DNA of 64,000 nt from Roseimaritima ulvae (GTDB taxonomy: Bacteria > Planctomycetota > Planctomycetia > Pirellulales > Pirellulaceae), in contig NZ_CP042914.1 in the NCBI RefSeq assembly GCF_008065135.1, forward strand, positions 6,553,404-6,617,403, read 5' to 3'. The notes below the pieces were generated by a model. The model was not told the origin of the DNA and searched no databases. It worked only from the letters and a program-made list of their open reading frames with translations. Each line of letters opens with the position of its first letter. Within the stretch, counting starts at the first letter, position 1. The position numbers and the translations under genes are program-made. Below are positions 46,466 through 55,216 of this stretch, in pieces.

Positions 46466-46921
46466 ATGCCTGCTGACACGACAAAGTTAATCCAACTGAT
46501 CGCCGAACGCTGGCAGACGCTGCAGACCCTGCTCGACATGTCGCTGCAACAAAGCGAAATGATCCAGCAGGAGCGGATCTCCGAACTGATCCCGCTGTTG
46601 TCCAGCAAACAACCGCTGCTGCAACGCTTTGCCGACCTGCAGGAACAACTGCGACCCTACGCGGCGCAGCCCGCCGAGACGCGGCAGTGGGCCGACGAAG
46701 CCCAGCGGCAAACCTGCCAGCAGCAGTGGGACGAAAGCGAGGAAATGCTAGCGGAAATGATGCGGCTGGAGCAGGATTGTGAAACCCAGTTGGTCGCCGG
46801 GCGCGACCGCTTGGCCGAGCGAATGCAGCAATCCGACGGTTCGCAGCGAGCCGCCTCGGCCTACCAGGCCGCCGGCCAAGTCGCACCGATCAGCCGTTTG
46901 GATTTATCCTCCAGCCGCTGA
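46466..46921 (+). CDS. FlgN-like flagellar chaperone candidate
   Basis: A 151-aa helical protein counted from ATG 46466 (MPADTTKLIQLI), which has TTGGAGA upstream; an ATG at 46397 lies within the inverted repeat. It is entirely alpha-helical and Gln/Glu-rich (LIAERWQTLQTLLDMSLQQS, QQQWDESEEMLAEMMRLEQD). This fits FlgN, the export chaperone for hook-associated proteins, in both size and character. It is the first gene of the flagellar block and precedes the HATPase-like gene and flgB. Sequence identity to FlgN is not evident by eye, so the call rests on position and helical character. Confidence 0.6.
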   Translation: MPADTTKLIQLIAERWQTLQTLLDMSLQQSEMIQQERISELIPLLSSKQPLLQRFADLQEQLRPYAAQPAETRQWADEAQRQTCQQQWDESEEMLAEMMRLEQDCETQLVAGRDRLAERMQQSDGSQRAASAYQAAGQVAPISRLDLSSSR

Positions 46922-47014
46922 CTTTAATAAATCTGGAAATTTCTCTTGTCTTTGAAGGCCGTCTCCAGGTAAGGACTAACCACCAGGAAGTCCCTCTTGC
47001 CGAAGGAACGGCTG

Positions 47015-47419
47015 ATGCCTTTACCACAACCCTGCCCGTCGCTGCGCCAGCTGGTCGAAACCGTATCGACCGAAGCGCTCGCCTCTCATCACGCGTCGAT
47101 TTCCCTTGAACTGGACATCGACCCCCAGATCCCCGTTCCCGCCGATCCCGCGGACGTCGCCCAATTGCTGCAGCAGCTGCTGCGGCAATCGCTGAACGAA
47201 ATGGACGAGGGAGAATTGTCGCTGATCGCCTGGCAGGGTCCCAACTGCCTGGAACTGGAAATCGGCGACACCGGCGGCCCGATCGAAGACCGCTGCGGCT
47301 CGCTGCCACTGGTCGGCGGCAAACTGGGCAGTCAGATCATTCGGCAAAACTGCCCTCAGGGCGGCGCTGCGATCACCATCCGATTTCCCCAGCGGGCCGC
47401 TCAGCGAGAGGCCGCCTGA
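47015..47419 (+). CDS. Solo HATPase-like (GHKL) protein in flagellar operon
   Basis: A 134-aa protein. ATG 47015 is chosen because AAGGAA lies six bases upstream; the longer TTG frame at 46997 is not needed. The fold pattern is that of a histidine-kinase ATPase domain without its dimerisation or His-box half. An N-box-like helix LLQQLLRQSLNEMDEGE lies at 51-67, a D-box-like LEIGDTGGPIEDR at 81-93 and a final strand GGAAITIRF. The G-rich lid is poor, so ATP binding is uncertain. Its stop overlaps the flgB start (TGATG), showing tight co-translation. It could act like an RsbW-type kinase or anti-sigma factor. Not a known flagellar component by sequence. Confidence 0.7.
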   Translation: MPLPQPCPSLRQLVETVSTEALASHHASISLELDIDPQIPVPADPADVAQLLQQLLRQSLNEMDEGELSLIAWQGPNCLELEIGDTGGPIEDRCGSLPLVGGKLGSQIIRQNCPQGGAAITIRFPQRAAQREAA

Positions 47420-47895
47420 TGTTGAATATGTTTTCATCGTCGGCCCTGCCGGCCCTGGAACAATCCGCGGTCTTCGCCCAGCGTCGACACGAGGTTCTGG
47501 CGGGCAACCTGGCCAACCTGGATACGCCGAACTACCGTTCGCGCGATCTGTCGGTGGAAGCATTTCAAGACGCGTTGTCCGATTCGATTCAGCGAGCTCA
47601 ATCGCCTTCGCAACGCGGTTTAGCCGCCAGCTCGCCCGGGCACCTGAGCAGCATCGGTCACCTGGGCAGCATTGGTCACCTGGGCAGCATTGGTCACCAG
47701 GGAAGTGTCGAACCCCAATTCGCCGACGGCCCGCGAGCCGCCATGGAACAGGTCGTGTTCCATGACGGCAGCGACGTGAACATGGAAAGCCAAGTCACCC
47801 AGATCGCCAAGAACCAACACCTGCACAACCTGGCCATCGCCCTGATGCGAAACCAATTCGGCGTGTTGCAAGCGGCGATCAGCGAACGAGTCTAA
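47419..47895 (+). CDS. flgB: Flagellar proximal rod protein FlgB
   Basis: A 158-aa rod protein. The conserved N-terminal helix region holds the FlgB/flagellar-rod signature RRHEVLAGNLANLDTPNYRS. The C-terminal helix reads QVTQIAKNQHLHNLAIALMR, typical for FlgB. Residues about 74-97 contain an in-frame 6-residue repeat GHLSSI-GHLGSI-GHLGSI, made by 18-bp tandem units at 47641-47700; this is an insertion relative to most FlgB proteins. The gene overlaps the HATPase-like gene and is followed by flgC after 80 bp that include a GTAGCCTAGGCTTCCAGCCT repeat fragment. Confidence 0.93.
   Translation: MLNMFSSSALPALEQSAVFAQRRHEVLAGNLANLDTPNYRSRDLSVEAFQDALSDSIQRAQSPSQRGLAASSPGHLSSIGHLGSIGHLGSIGHQGSVEPQFADGPRAAMEQVVFHDGSDVNMESQVTQIAKNQHLHNLAIALMRNQFGVLQAAISERV
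47641..47700 (+). repeat. 18-bp tandem repeat inside flgB
   Basis: CACCTGAGCAGCATCGGT then two copies of CACCTGGGCAGCATTGGT and a decayed fourth unit, in frame. Encodes the GHLGSI repeats in FlgB. Confidence 0.9.
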
Positions 47896-47975
47896 CCCGC
47901 ACCGTAGCCTAGGCTTCCAGCCTGGGAACCCAACCTCCCCGTATCCGCCCCGCGATTTAACAAGGACCGCCTCCC

Positions 47976-48395
47976 ATGATGCGAGCGATCGATATCAGCA
48001 CTTCGGCTTTAGTAGCCCAGCGAGTGCGACTCAATACGGTCTCGGGCAACATCGCCAACATGTCCTCGCTGACCGACGAAACGGGCAAAGCGAATCCCTA
48101 CCAGGCTCGGCAGGTGGTGTTTCAAACCGACGACGAGCTGACCACCAGCGGCGCCGCGGGGGTCAAGGTATCGGAAATCATGACCGACGACGCGGAGCCT
48201 TTATACCGCTATGAACCCCACCATCCGTTGGCCATCCAAGAGGGCAAATGGAAGGGATACGTGGCTTATCCGAACGTCAACTTGACCGAACAAATGGTGG
48301 ACGCTCTGGAAGCCACCCGAGCCTATGAAGCCAACGTAGGGGTGATGGAAATCACCAAAGACCTCAGTCGTGAATCCCTTTCGATCATCGCCTGA
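47976..48395 (+). CDS. flgC: Flagellar proximal rod protein FlgC
   Basis: A 139-aa rod protein. It has the N-terminal ALVAQRVRLNTVSGNIANMS motif of the flagellar rod family. The central region has VKVSEIMTDDAEPLYRYEPH and HPLAIQEGKWKGYVAYPNVN, the FlgC hallmark. The C-terminal helix MVDALEATRAYEANVGVMEI is typical. It would stack on FlgB above the MS-ring. An AAGGA ribosome site precedes ATG 47976. It is followed directly by fliE, whose ATG begins three bases after the flgC stop. Confidence 0.97.
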   Translation: MMRAIDISTSALVAQRVRLNTVSGNIANMSSLTDETGKANPYQARQVVFQTDDELTTSGAAGVKVSEIMTDDAEPLYRYEPHHPLAIQEGKWKGYVAYPNVNLTEQMVDALEATRAYEANVGVMEITKDLSRESLSIIA

Positions 48396-48398
48396 TAG

Positions 48399-48722
48399 AT
48401 GCAACCGCTCCGCCTGCCCGCCCAACCGCCGCTACCGCCAGCTCCGCCGCAACCCATCCAAGGCGCCGGAGCTAGCGGCAATGCACCGGTGGCGGACGCC
48501 GGCAACCCCTTTGTCGACATGGTGTTTGGCAAAGTTCAAGAAGTGAATTCGGCCCAGCGTGGCGCCGAACAGATGATCCACCAAATGTTAACCGGAGAAG
48601 ACGTCAACCAAGCCGAGGTCCTGACCGCGGTCCAAAAAGCGGATATGGCGTTCCGCATGATGCTGCAGATGCGAAACAAACTGATGGACGCTTATCGCGA
48701 AGTCCAACAAATCCAAATCTAA
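48399..48722 (+). CDS. fliE: Flagellar hook-basal body protein FliE
   Basis: A 107-aa rod adaptor protein that links the MS-ring to the proximal rod. Residues 1-30 are Pro-rich and disordered. The FliE domain follows, with NAPVADAGNPFVDMVFGKVQ, then QMIHQMLTGEDVNQAEVLTA and the conserved C-terminal VQKADMAFRMMLQMRNKLMD. The gene is tightly spaced between flgC and fliF, in the standard order flgB-flgC-fliE-fliF. Confidence 0.96.
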   Translation: MQPLRLPAQPPLPPAPPQPIQGAGASGNAPVADAGNPFVDMVFGKVQEVNSAQRGAEQMIHQMLTGEDVNQAEVLTAVQKADMAFRMMLQMRNKLMDAYREVQQIQI

Positions 48723-48739
48723 GTTGATCCCTAACATCC

Positions 48740-50383
48740 ATGAACCTGCTGAAAGAATCGACCGAACAGTTTCGCAATGCCTTCTTGGCGATGCCGATGG
48801 CGTCGCGATTGATTGCGTTGATGCTGGTGGTAGTGATCGCGGTGGGACTGGGCATCTTGATCCGCGGTAGCGGCAACACCGAAGGCACGTACCTGTTTGG
48901 CGGTGAGTCGTTTAATGAAGAAGAATTGGCGAAGATGGAATTGGGTTTCGCCCAAGCAGGCCTAAAGAATTGGACGCGAGAAAACAAACGTATCAAAGTG
49001 CCCTCCGATGCCGTGCACGAATACTTAAAAGCCCTCGCCGATGAACGTTCACTCCCAGCGCATCTTGCATCCGCCGTCACCGAAGCCCTTAACCAATCCA
49101 ATCCGCTCGAATTGAACGGCCAATTTGAAGTCCGCACCAATTACGCAAAGTCACAGGATATCGCTCGCAGCATTCAAAGATTTCCCGACATCAAATATGC
49201 CGCGCTCCAATACGATGAATCCAAAGCAGGATTTTCCAGCCGGCATCGCCAAACCGCCAGCGTGACCGTGACACCTGAAGGCGATCGCCCGCTGTCGCCT
49301 GCCCTAGAGCGAGAAATCAAAAAACTTGTGGCTGGTGCGTACGCCAAGCTGGACGCCGAGAACGTAGTCGTCATCGATACCAACTCATCGGCCGCCGGTG
49401 CCTGGGACGACGAAGAGAACGAACTGCTGGCCACCAAACGCCGCGTGGAAATGGATTTGGAACTTCGCATCCGCAAATTGTTAAGCGTCTATGGAGACAT
49501 CGGCGTAGCCGTCACGGCGGAAATCGATCCCACGCTCCGCAGTCAAACCACCAAAGTTGATTACACCGAACGCACGCCGCTGCACGAGAACTCGCGGAAG
49601 TTGAAAGTGGAAACCAACAAAGGGGTCGCTGGCGGCGTGCCTGGATCGGGACCCAACGGCGTGGGCGCCAATCAAGGCATGACCCTGAATGATGTCCCCA
49701 CCGTGTCCACAACCAGCGAAGATGAACGCAGCAGCCAGGGCGTGATCGGCCAGACCTATGAACAATCCGAACAAGCGCCGCTGCTGACCCGCCGCGTGAC
49801 GGCCAGTATTCGCCTGCCCAAATCCTATTACGAAACCACTTATCGCACCGAGTACCTGAAGCAGAACCCGGATTCTAAGGTCGCTGACATCCCACCGATG
49901 ACGCCTGAAGAGTTTGCGAAACGGCGTGAGGAAATCCAGACCAATATCCAGTCCGCCGTGGCTCCGCTGCTGCCGGGCGTGGAAGCCGGCGCAGACCGCT
50001 TGAAGCTGGTCAAAGTCTGGGACTATGAAGAGCTGCCCGTCGCGCCGGCTTCGCTGCCGGGGATCAGTGACAAAGCCCTGTCCTGGCTAGCTCAATCCTG
50101 GCAAACCCTGGGCCTGATCGGCTTGGCTCTGGTGGCCCTATTGGTCGCCCGTTCGGTGGCCCGCAGCGTCGCCCCGCCACCGCCAACAGCCATCGAAGAA
50201 GGCTTTGGTTTAGATATCCCCAAACCCATCGAACCGGCGGACGGTAAAGCGGGCGGTGACGACGAAACCCCAGGGATGCAAATCACCGGAGGCAGTTTGA
50301 AAGAAGAGCTAACCGATTTGATCGAGAAAAACCCCGACGTCGCCGCCAACGTGCTACGTTCCTGGATCGGCGACGCAGCCTAA
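48740..50383 (+). CDS. fliF: Flagellar MS-ring protein FliF
   Basis: A 547-aa inner-membrane ring protein. Two membrane helices are visible: about 24-42 (LIALMLVVVIAVGLGILIRG) and about 454-472 (LGLIGLALVALLVARSVARS). Between them lie the ring-building motifs, including FEVRTNYAKSQDIARSIQRF, SSRHRQTASVTVTPEGDRPL and AVTAEIDPTLRSQTTKVDYT. The C-terminal cytoplasmic FliG-binding tail (SLKEELTDLIEKNPDVAANV, LRSWIGDAA) is preserved. No Shine-Dalgarno site is seen before ATG 48740. The gene is followed by a repeat-bearing gap and a reversed desaturase gene before fliG. Confidence 0.96.
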   Translation: MNLLKESTEQFRNAFLAMPMASRLIALMLVVVIAVGLGILIRGSGNTEGTYLFGGESFNEEELAKMELGFAQAGLKNWTRENKRIKVPSDAVHEYLKALADERSLPAHLASAVTEALNQSNPLELNGQFEVRTNYAKSQDIARSIQRFPDIKYAALQYDESKAGFSSRHRQTASVTVTPEGDRPLSPALEREIKKLVAGAYAKLDAENVVVIDTNSSAAGAWDDEENELLATKRRVEMDLELRIRKLLSVYGDIGVAVTAEIDPTLRSQTTKVDYTERTPLHENSRKLKVETNKGVAGGVPGSGPNGVGANQGMTLNDVPTVSTTSEDERSSQGVIGQTYEQSEQAPLLTRRVTASIRLPKSYYETTYRTEYLKQNPDSKVADIPPMTPEEFAKRREEIQTNIQSAVAPLLPGVEAGADRLKLVKVWDYEELPVAPASLPGISDKALSWLAQSWQTLGLIGLALVALLVARSVARSVAPPPPTAIEEGFGLDIPKPIEPADGKAGGDDETPGMQITGGSLKEELTDLIEKNPDVAANVLRSWIGDAA

Positions 50384-50645
50384 CGTCGGGTAATGGGTAA
50401 AAGGAAATTAGGCCCGGAGGGCCGGTACAATCTCTGCCGGGGCTGTTAAGCCCCGGTAGATGCATCGAACCAAAAGGAGAGGCCCGGAGGGTCGACACAG
50501 CGGCGGTTTTCGCGGCAAATTCGTGAAGGTTATATCGACCCTTCGGGTCTTACCTGCCTGATTGAAATTGTCCTGGGGATTGGCCCCTCCGGCAATGATT
50601 GTACCGGCACATCCAACCCGCCTCTTCAGCCCGCAGGCTGCCTCC
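50384..50645. other. Gap with TAGGCCCGGAGGG repeat, no gene
   Basis: Between fliF and the convergent desaturase gene. It holds TTAGGCCCGGAGGGCCGGTA (50408-50427), which recurs at 42478, plus a hairpin CCGGGGCTGTTAAGCCCCGG (50438-50457) that may end the fliF transcript. Confidence 0.6.
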
Positions 50646-51704
50646 TTACGCCGTCGCGCCTGACTCACCCCTCTGCGGCATATCCTCTTGCCCTCGCACA
50701 TGCCGCAACAATTCGGCGATCGCGGCGAAGCAGGTCGGATATACGGTCTCGTGGTACGGGGAACCGGCGGGCAATTGGGCCATCAAGCGGCGGTGGGCAA
50801 TGCCTAGATTGTGGTAGGGTAGGCGGGGAAACAGGTGATGCAAAGCGTGGTAACGCATCCCAAGCGGACAAACCAACTCCGTCCACAACGGCACGCCCGT
50901 CACAGTCGTCGAATCCAACAACTGTTGCTCGTGCGTCAGGCGCTGCCCACCGCTCAGATAACGATGCGCCGACAAGGTTCGAAAATAGTTCACCCCCAAC
51001 ACAAATGTCGCCAACATGTACAACTGTGGCAAGCGTGTCCAATCGGTAACGCCTAACAATAGAGCCACAAAGATCCCCCAGGCCCGCATGCTGCAAGCCA
51101 GATCCAGCAGGTTGTGATACAGCGGTGAATGTCCAGAAACGGGACGTTGGTAGCGAAAATCAATCACGAACGACGAAGCGTGCCGCAACGTCCACTGCCG
51201 TAGACGTGGGTGCAGGAAAGTTAACGGAGCAAGTAGAAAACGCAGAACCACCAGGATGGGCTGAACAAACACCTGCATCAGAAACAGCACCACATCCCGC
51301 AGGGCCCCATTGCCCAACGGCAGGTACTCCCCGTCGTGTTCGGTTCCGTAGTGCCGTGCGTTATGGTGATCACGATGGTTCTCGTAAAAGAAACTGGGCG
51401 TCAGCATCGCGATGCCTGCTAGCAGGTCCCAGGCGATCCGAAAAGCCCGCATTTCGTGGCTGCGGAAATGAACGATCTCGTGAATGAACGATCCCAATCG
51501 GTATAGAGCGAACCCGGCAATCAAGAAACAAACCGTTTGTTCGATCGACCACCAAGGCGCATTAAAAAACATCATCGCCGCGCCGTAGCCCAACGTCATA
51601 CTCGCGAGAAAATCGATCCAGTAGATCCACGGATTGGGTTGCTGTAGATCCGCGACGATGCGGTTTGCCTGCCGCAGATAGTTCGGCCGGGGGGATTTAT
51701 TCAT
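50646..51704 (-). CDS. Fatty acid desaturase (membrane di-iron)
   Basis: A 352-aa protein counted from ATG 51704 (MNKSPRPNYLRQ); the longer frame from 51836 adds residues without homology character. Three His boxes are visible: HEIVH (75-79), ENHRDHHNARH with His110/113/114, and HALHHLF (286-290). There are four to six membrane helices. The family inserts a double bond into fatty acyl chains using a di-iron centre. It lies on the opposite strand inside the flagellar block, between fliF and fliG. No desaturase partner is nearby, so it is probably a separate transcription unit; its promoter would face that of fliG. Confidence 0.92.
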   Translation of the reverse strand: MNKSPRPNYLRQANRIVADLQQPNPWIYWIDFLASMTLGYGAAMMFFNAPWWSIEQTVCFLIAGFALYRLGSFIHEIVHFRSHEMRAFRIAWDLLAGIAMLTPSFFYENHRDHHNARHYGTEHDGEYLPLGNGALRDVVLFLMQVFVQPILVVLRFLLAPLTFLHPRLRQWTLRHASSFVIDFRYQRPVSGHSPLYHNLLDLACSMRAWGIFVALLLGVTDWTRLPQLYMLATFVLGVNYFRTLSAHRYLSGGQRLTHEQQLLDSTTVTGVPLWTELVCPLGMRYHALHHLFPRLPYHNLGIAHRRLMAQLPAGSPYHETVYPTCFAAIAELLRHVRGQEDMPQRGESGATA

Positions 51705-51954
51705 TTCAAGTATTGCGGTAACAGGTGGGGATAAAAAACGCAGCTGCTTTAGTTGGCAAATAGTTGCAAGCTGTGTGCCAACCGCCACTGAATAACACTC
51801 GCCATCACGCCGTTCCCCACGTTCGAGCGAGCCCAACCCCCGACCGGAAATTCAGAATCACTCTTGGTCAATTGTCCCGATCAGCGTTACAAACAATTCC
51901 CCGGTTACCGCGCCGATGGAATAGCTCGTCAGGACGACGAGTGGTTTAAGCCGA

Positions 51955-53130
51955 ATGCAATGGATGCCCCGGATGCCTCAACCCAACCTTGATACCCAAG
52001 CGGCCATACGTCGCACGGCAATCCTGCTGTCCTCGCTGCCCGCCGAAACCTCTCGCCAGATGCTCAGCAAACTCCCGCCGCTGAAGCGGGCCATGCTGAA
52101 GCGTGCGATCGCCGAATTGAGTGACGTCGATCCGTTGGAACGTCGTCAAGCGATGCAACAATTTCTCCGCTCCGCCACCGCGCCCCCTCCGGCTGACCAG
52201 CGTCGAGCGACCTATTCGGGCGATGCTGATCCGCATTCGTCTAGCCTGGCCGGCGCCCCCCCCAGCGGCGACGTGCCAGTGGCCGACACTCCGCTGTCCT
52301 TCCTGGGTTCGGTCCCCGACCACGTCTTGCTGACGGCCATCGAAGGCGAACATCCACAAACCATCGCGATCGTGCTGGCCTCCCTCCAACCGCAACAGGC
52401 CGCGCGATTGTTGCCGCGTCTGCAAGACACCACCCGCAACGCCGCCGTGCAACGTCTGGCGCGACTGCAACAGCTTCCTCCCGATGCTCTCGATTCGATC
52501 GGCGAACATCTCAAGAAACTGGTCGCCGAAGCGACGCCGACCGACAGTTCACCGGCCGGCAGCCGCACCCTGCAAGCGATCCTGGATCAGGTCCCCGATC
52601 AGCTGCGGCAAGACATGTCGCACCAACTGGGCTGGCCCGTTCCCGCGCGGCAAGCGGAACCGGCGCGGCAAACGGAATCCGATGACGGCTTCAACTCGAC
52701 TCTGCGGTTGGCAGCCGACACGCTGGCGACCGAAACGCTGGATTTCGGTCCGACAGCGGCCGACGGCCCGGATCCCGACGACGCCTTGCGGACCGAAGGC
52801 GATCGCTTCACCATCGATCCCCAGGTGCTCGATCAGCAGTTCCAGCAACTGCGGCCCACCGACGTCCGCGACGGACTGGCCCAACTGGACGGACAGCAAG
52901 CTTTGCTGGCCGTCTGCGGTTTGCCGGCCCGCGTAGCGGATCGCGTGTTGGGAACGCTGCCCCGCCGCCAAGCTCGCAAGATTCGTCAACAATTGCAGTC
53001 GCTCGATTCGGTCACGCTGGAAGACATCGATCGCGCCAAACAGGATCTCGGCGAACGGCTGGGAATCATACCGGTCGGCGCGTCGGCCGAACCGCACCGT
53101 GGGCCCTCGCGTCTCCTGTCCGCCGCCTAA
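51955..53130 (+). CDS. fliG: Flagellar motor switch protein FliG (divergent)
   Basis: A 391-aa protein; ATG 51964 or 51973 are alternative starts. The N-terminal FliG domain is at about 10-72 (AAIRRTAILLSSLPAETSRQ). The middle domain has GEHPQTIAIVLASLQPQQAA, matching the EHPQTIA motif of FliG. After a long variable linker (about 195-290) the C-terminal domain reads FTIDPQVLDQQFQQLRPTDV, then LPARVADRVLGTLPRRQARK and VTLEDIDRAKQDLGERLGII. The usual charged torque helix (DDRxxQ...ALKG) is only partly kept, with AVCG in place of ALKG. FliG sits under FliF and couples the stator to rotation. It heads the fliG-fliH-fliI-fliJ run. Confidence 0.9.
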   Translation: MQWMPRMPQPNLDTQAAIRRTAILLSSLPAETSRQMLSKLPPLKRAMLKRAIAELSDVDPLERRQAMQQFLRSATAPPPADQRRATYSGDADPHSSSLAGAPPSGDVPVADTPLSFLGSVPDHVLLTAIEGEHPQTIAIVLASLQPQQAARLLPRLQDTTRNAAVQRLARLQQLPPDALDSIGEHLKKLVAEATPTDSSPAGSRTLQAILDQVPDQLRQDMSHQLGWPVPARQAEPARQTESDDGFNSTLRLAADTLATETLDFGPTAADGPDPDDALRTEGDRFTIDPQVLDQQFQQLRPTDVRDGLAQLDGQQALLAVCGLPARVADRVLGTLPRRQARKIRQQLQSLDSVTLEDIDRAKQDLGERLGIIPVGASAEPHRGPSRLLSAA

Positions 53131-53159
53131 GCCCCGCGTTCGCTTCACGGAATTGATTG

Positions 53160-53837
53160 ATGGCATCGATACTTAAATCCAACACCACCGAAGGCAGCGT
53201 CGGCCCCAGCGGCGTGGCGGGCTTTAACCTGGATGACTTTGCCTCCAGTAGTCGACGCCTGTTGGAGCAGGCTCAGGAACAAGCCCAGCAGATCCTCGCC
53301 GACGCCCGCCAGCAGGCCCAAGAGATCACCAAGAAGGCGCATCGCGAAGGTCTGGCCGCGGGCATGGCGGAAGCTCGTAAGACCGTGGACCAAGACGTCG
53401 CTCAACAGGTCCAGACGCAGGTCCAAGAACGACTCGGCGTGCTGGAACAAACGGCTCGCGAATTATCCGAAAGCCAAGCCGAATGGTTGCAGTCCTTCGC
53501 CCAAACGTTGACCGACCTGGGGCTGGGCATCGCCGAAAAAATCATCAAGCAACGGCTTCAGAACGACCCCCAAATCGTACTCGACTGGACCGAACAAGCT
53601 CTTCGGCACGCACGCTCGGCACGATCCCTGGTCGTGGCCGTGCATCCCGAAACGCTGGTCCAGTTGGGACAACCACTGGAAGCCCTGCTGCAAGCCTCCG
53701 GCGTTCCCGAGGACGCTCGTTTGGAACCCGATGAATCGCTGGAACCGCACGGCGTGGTGGTTCGCCAATTGGGCGGCAGCATCGATGCTCAACTTTCCAG
53801 CCAATTGGAAAACCTCCAGCGGATGTTACAAGCATGA
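53160..53837 (+). CDS. fliH: Flagellar export protein FliH
   Basis: A 225-aa protein counted from ATG 53160; a TTG immediately before it does not add to the protein. The N-terminal 35 residues are variable. A long coiled-coil Gln/Ala/Glu-rich region (about 35-120, QAQEQAQQILADARQQAQEI) is followed by the FliH/V-ATPase subunit E-like C-terminal domain (IAEKIIKQRLQNDPQIVLDW, DARLEPDESLEPHGVVVRQL). It regulates the FliI ATPase at the export gate. Its stop overlaps the fliI start in ATGA, so the two are co-translated. Confidence 0.94.
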   Translation: MASILKSNTTEGSVGPSGVAGFNLDDFASSSRRLLEQAQEQAQQILADARQQAQEITKKAHREGLAAGMAEARKTVDQDVAQQVQTQVQERLGVLEQTARELSESQAEWLQSFAQTLTDLGLGIAEKIIKQRLQNDPQIVLDWTEQALRHARSARSLVVAVHPETLVQLGQPLEALLQASGVPEDARLEPDESLEPHGVVVRQLGGSIDAQLSSQLENLQRMLQA

Positions 53838-55216
53838 TGATGCCCACACTGCCCGCCGCTGATTCGGTCTTGCAATCGATCGCCGAAGGAACGCCGATGC
53901 AGATCCGCGGACGCGTAGCCGCGGTTGCGGGAGGCAATATTGAAATCGAAGGCATGACCGCGCCGGTTGGCTCGATCCTCCGCATTCGCATGGCCGACGG
54001 CAGCACCTGCAACGCCCGTCTGATCGGCTTTCAGGGCGTGCGTCCGATCCTGGCCCCCTTGGCATTTCCCGATGGAGTGGCCGCCGGAGACGAGGTCGAA
54101 CTGCTGTCCAACAAAGCGCGCGTCGCGGTCGGGCCCGCCCTTCGCGGTCGAGTCATCAACGCTTTAGGCGAACCCATCGATGGCAAACCGCTGCCCCTGG
54201 GGCTGGTCCCCGCCGAACTGGAACGTCCCTGTCCCGAATCGCTGCAACGACCGGCAATCAGCGATCCGCTGGCCACCGGCGTGCGCGCCATCGATGCCTT
54301 CCTCAGCTGTGGCCGGGGACAACGCATGGGCATCTTCGCCGGCTCGGGTGTGGGCAAAAGTACGCTGTTGAGCATGTTGGTGCAGGGCACGGCCGCCGAC
54401 ACCATCGTCGTCGGCATGGTGGGCGAACGAGGCCGCGAAGTCCGCGAGTTTATCGAACACAGTTTGGGAGACGAAGGGTTGCAGCGGAGCGTGATCGTGG
54501 CCGCCACCAGCGACCAACCGGCTGCCCTGCGGGTCCAGGCCGCCTGGACCGCCACGGCCGTCGCCGAATCGCTCCGCGACGCCGGACAAAACGTGCTGCT
54601 GCTGATCGACTCGGTCACCCGCTTCGCGCTTGCCCAACGCGAAATCGGTCTGGCCGCCGGCGAACCACCAACCACCCGCGGCTATCCCCCCAGCGTATTC
54701 GCCATGTTGCCACGGCTGGTTGAACGCGCAGGAACCACCGAACAGGGAGCAATCACCGCGTTTTACAGCGTGCTGGTTGAGGGAGACGACAACAACGAAC
54801 CGGTCGCTGATACGCTCCGCGGGCTGCTCGATGGACACATTATCCTGTCGCGTCAATTGGCTTCCGAATCCCATTGGCCGGCGATCGATATCCTTTCCAG
54901 CCTCAGCCGCTTGCAGTCCCGGATCATCGATCCCACCGTGCAAGCCGCCGCCGAACAACTGCGGCAATGCATGGCCGAGTACCGCCGCAACGCCGACCTG
55001 ATCGCGATCGGAGCCTACAAGGCCGGCACCAACCCCCAGCTCGATCGCGCCATCGCCATCCGCAAACCGCTGCAAGACCTGATCTGCCAACGCACCGACG
55101 ACCGCTGGCCGATCGAAAAGACGCATCAGGAGCTGGTCCGCCTAGCAAATGCCCTGACCGCCGCCGCCAAACAACAAGCAGCCCAACAACAAGCCGCACA
55201 ACAAACAACAACCTAG
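53834..55216 (+). CDS. fliI: Flagellum-specific export ATPase FliI
   Basis: A 460-aa ATPase related to F1 beta and type III secretion ATPases. Three in-frame ATGs stand at 53834, 53837 and 53840. Walker A AGSGVGKST lies at 169-177, with VVGMVGERGREVREFIEHSL, Walker B-like LLLIDSVTRFALAQREIGLA and the LVEGDDNNEPVADTLRGLLD DELSEED-equivalent region downstream. The C-terminal helical domain ends in a Gln/Ala-rich tail that is probably disordered. It drives export of rod, hook and filament subunits. A block of dispersed repeats separates it from fliJ. Confidence 0.96.
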   Translation: MMMPTLPAADSVLQSIAEGTPMQIRGRVAAVAGGNIEIEGMTAPVGSILRIRMADGSTCNARLIGFQGVRPILAPLAFPDGVAAGDEVELLSNKARVAVGPALRGRVINALGEPIDGKPLPLGLVPAELERPCPESLQRPAISDPLATGVRAIDAFLSCGRGQRMGIFAGSGVGKSTLLSMLVQGTAADTIVVGMVGERGREVREFIEHSLGDEGLQRSVIVAATSDQPAALRVQAAWTATAVAESLRDAGQNVLLLIDSVTRFALAQREIGLAAGEPPTTRGYPPSVFAMLPRLVERAGTTEQGAITAFYSVLVEGDDNNEPVADTLRGLLDGHIILSRQLASESHWPAIDILSSLSRLQSRIIDPTVQAAAEQLRQCMAEYRRNADLIAIGAYKAGTNPQLDRAIAIRKPLQDLICQRTDDRWPIEKTHQELVRLANALTAAAKQQAAQQQAAQQTTT

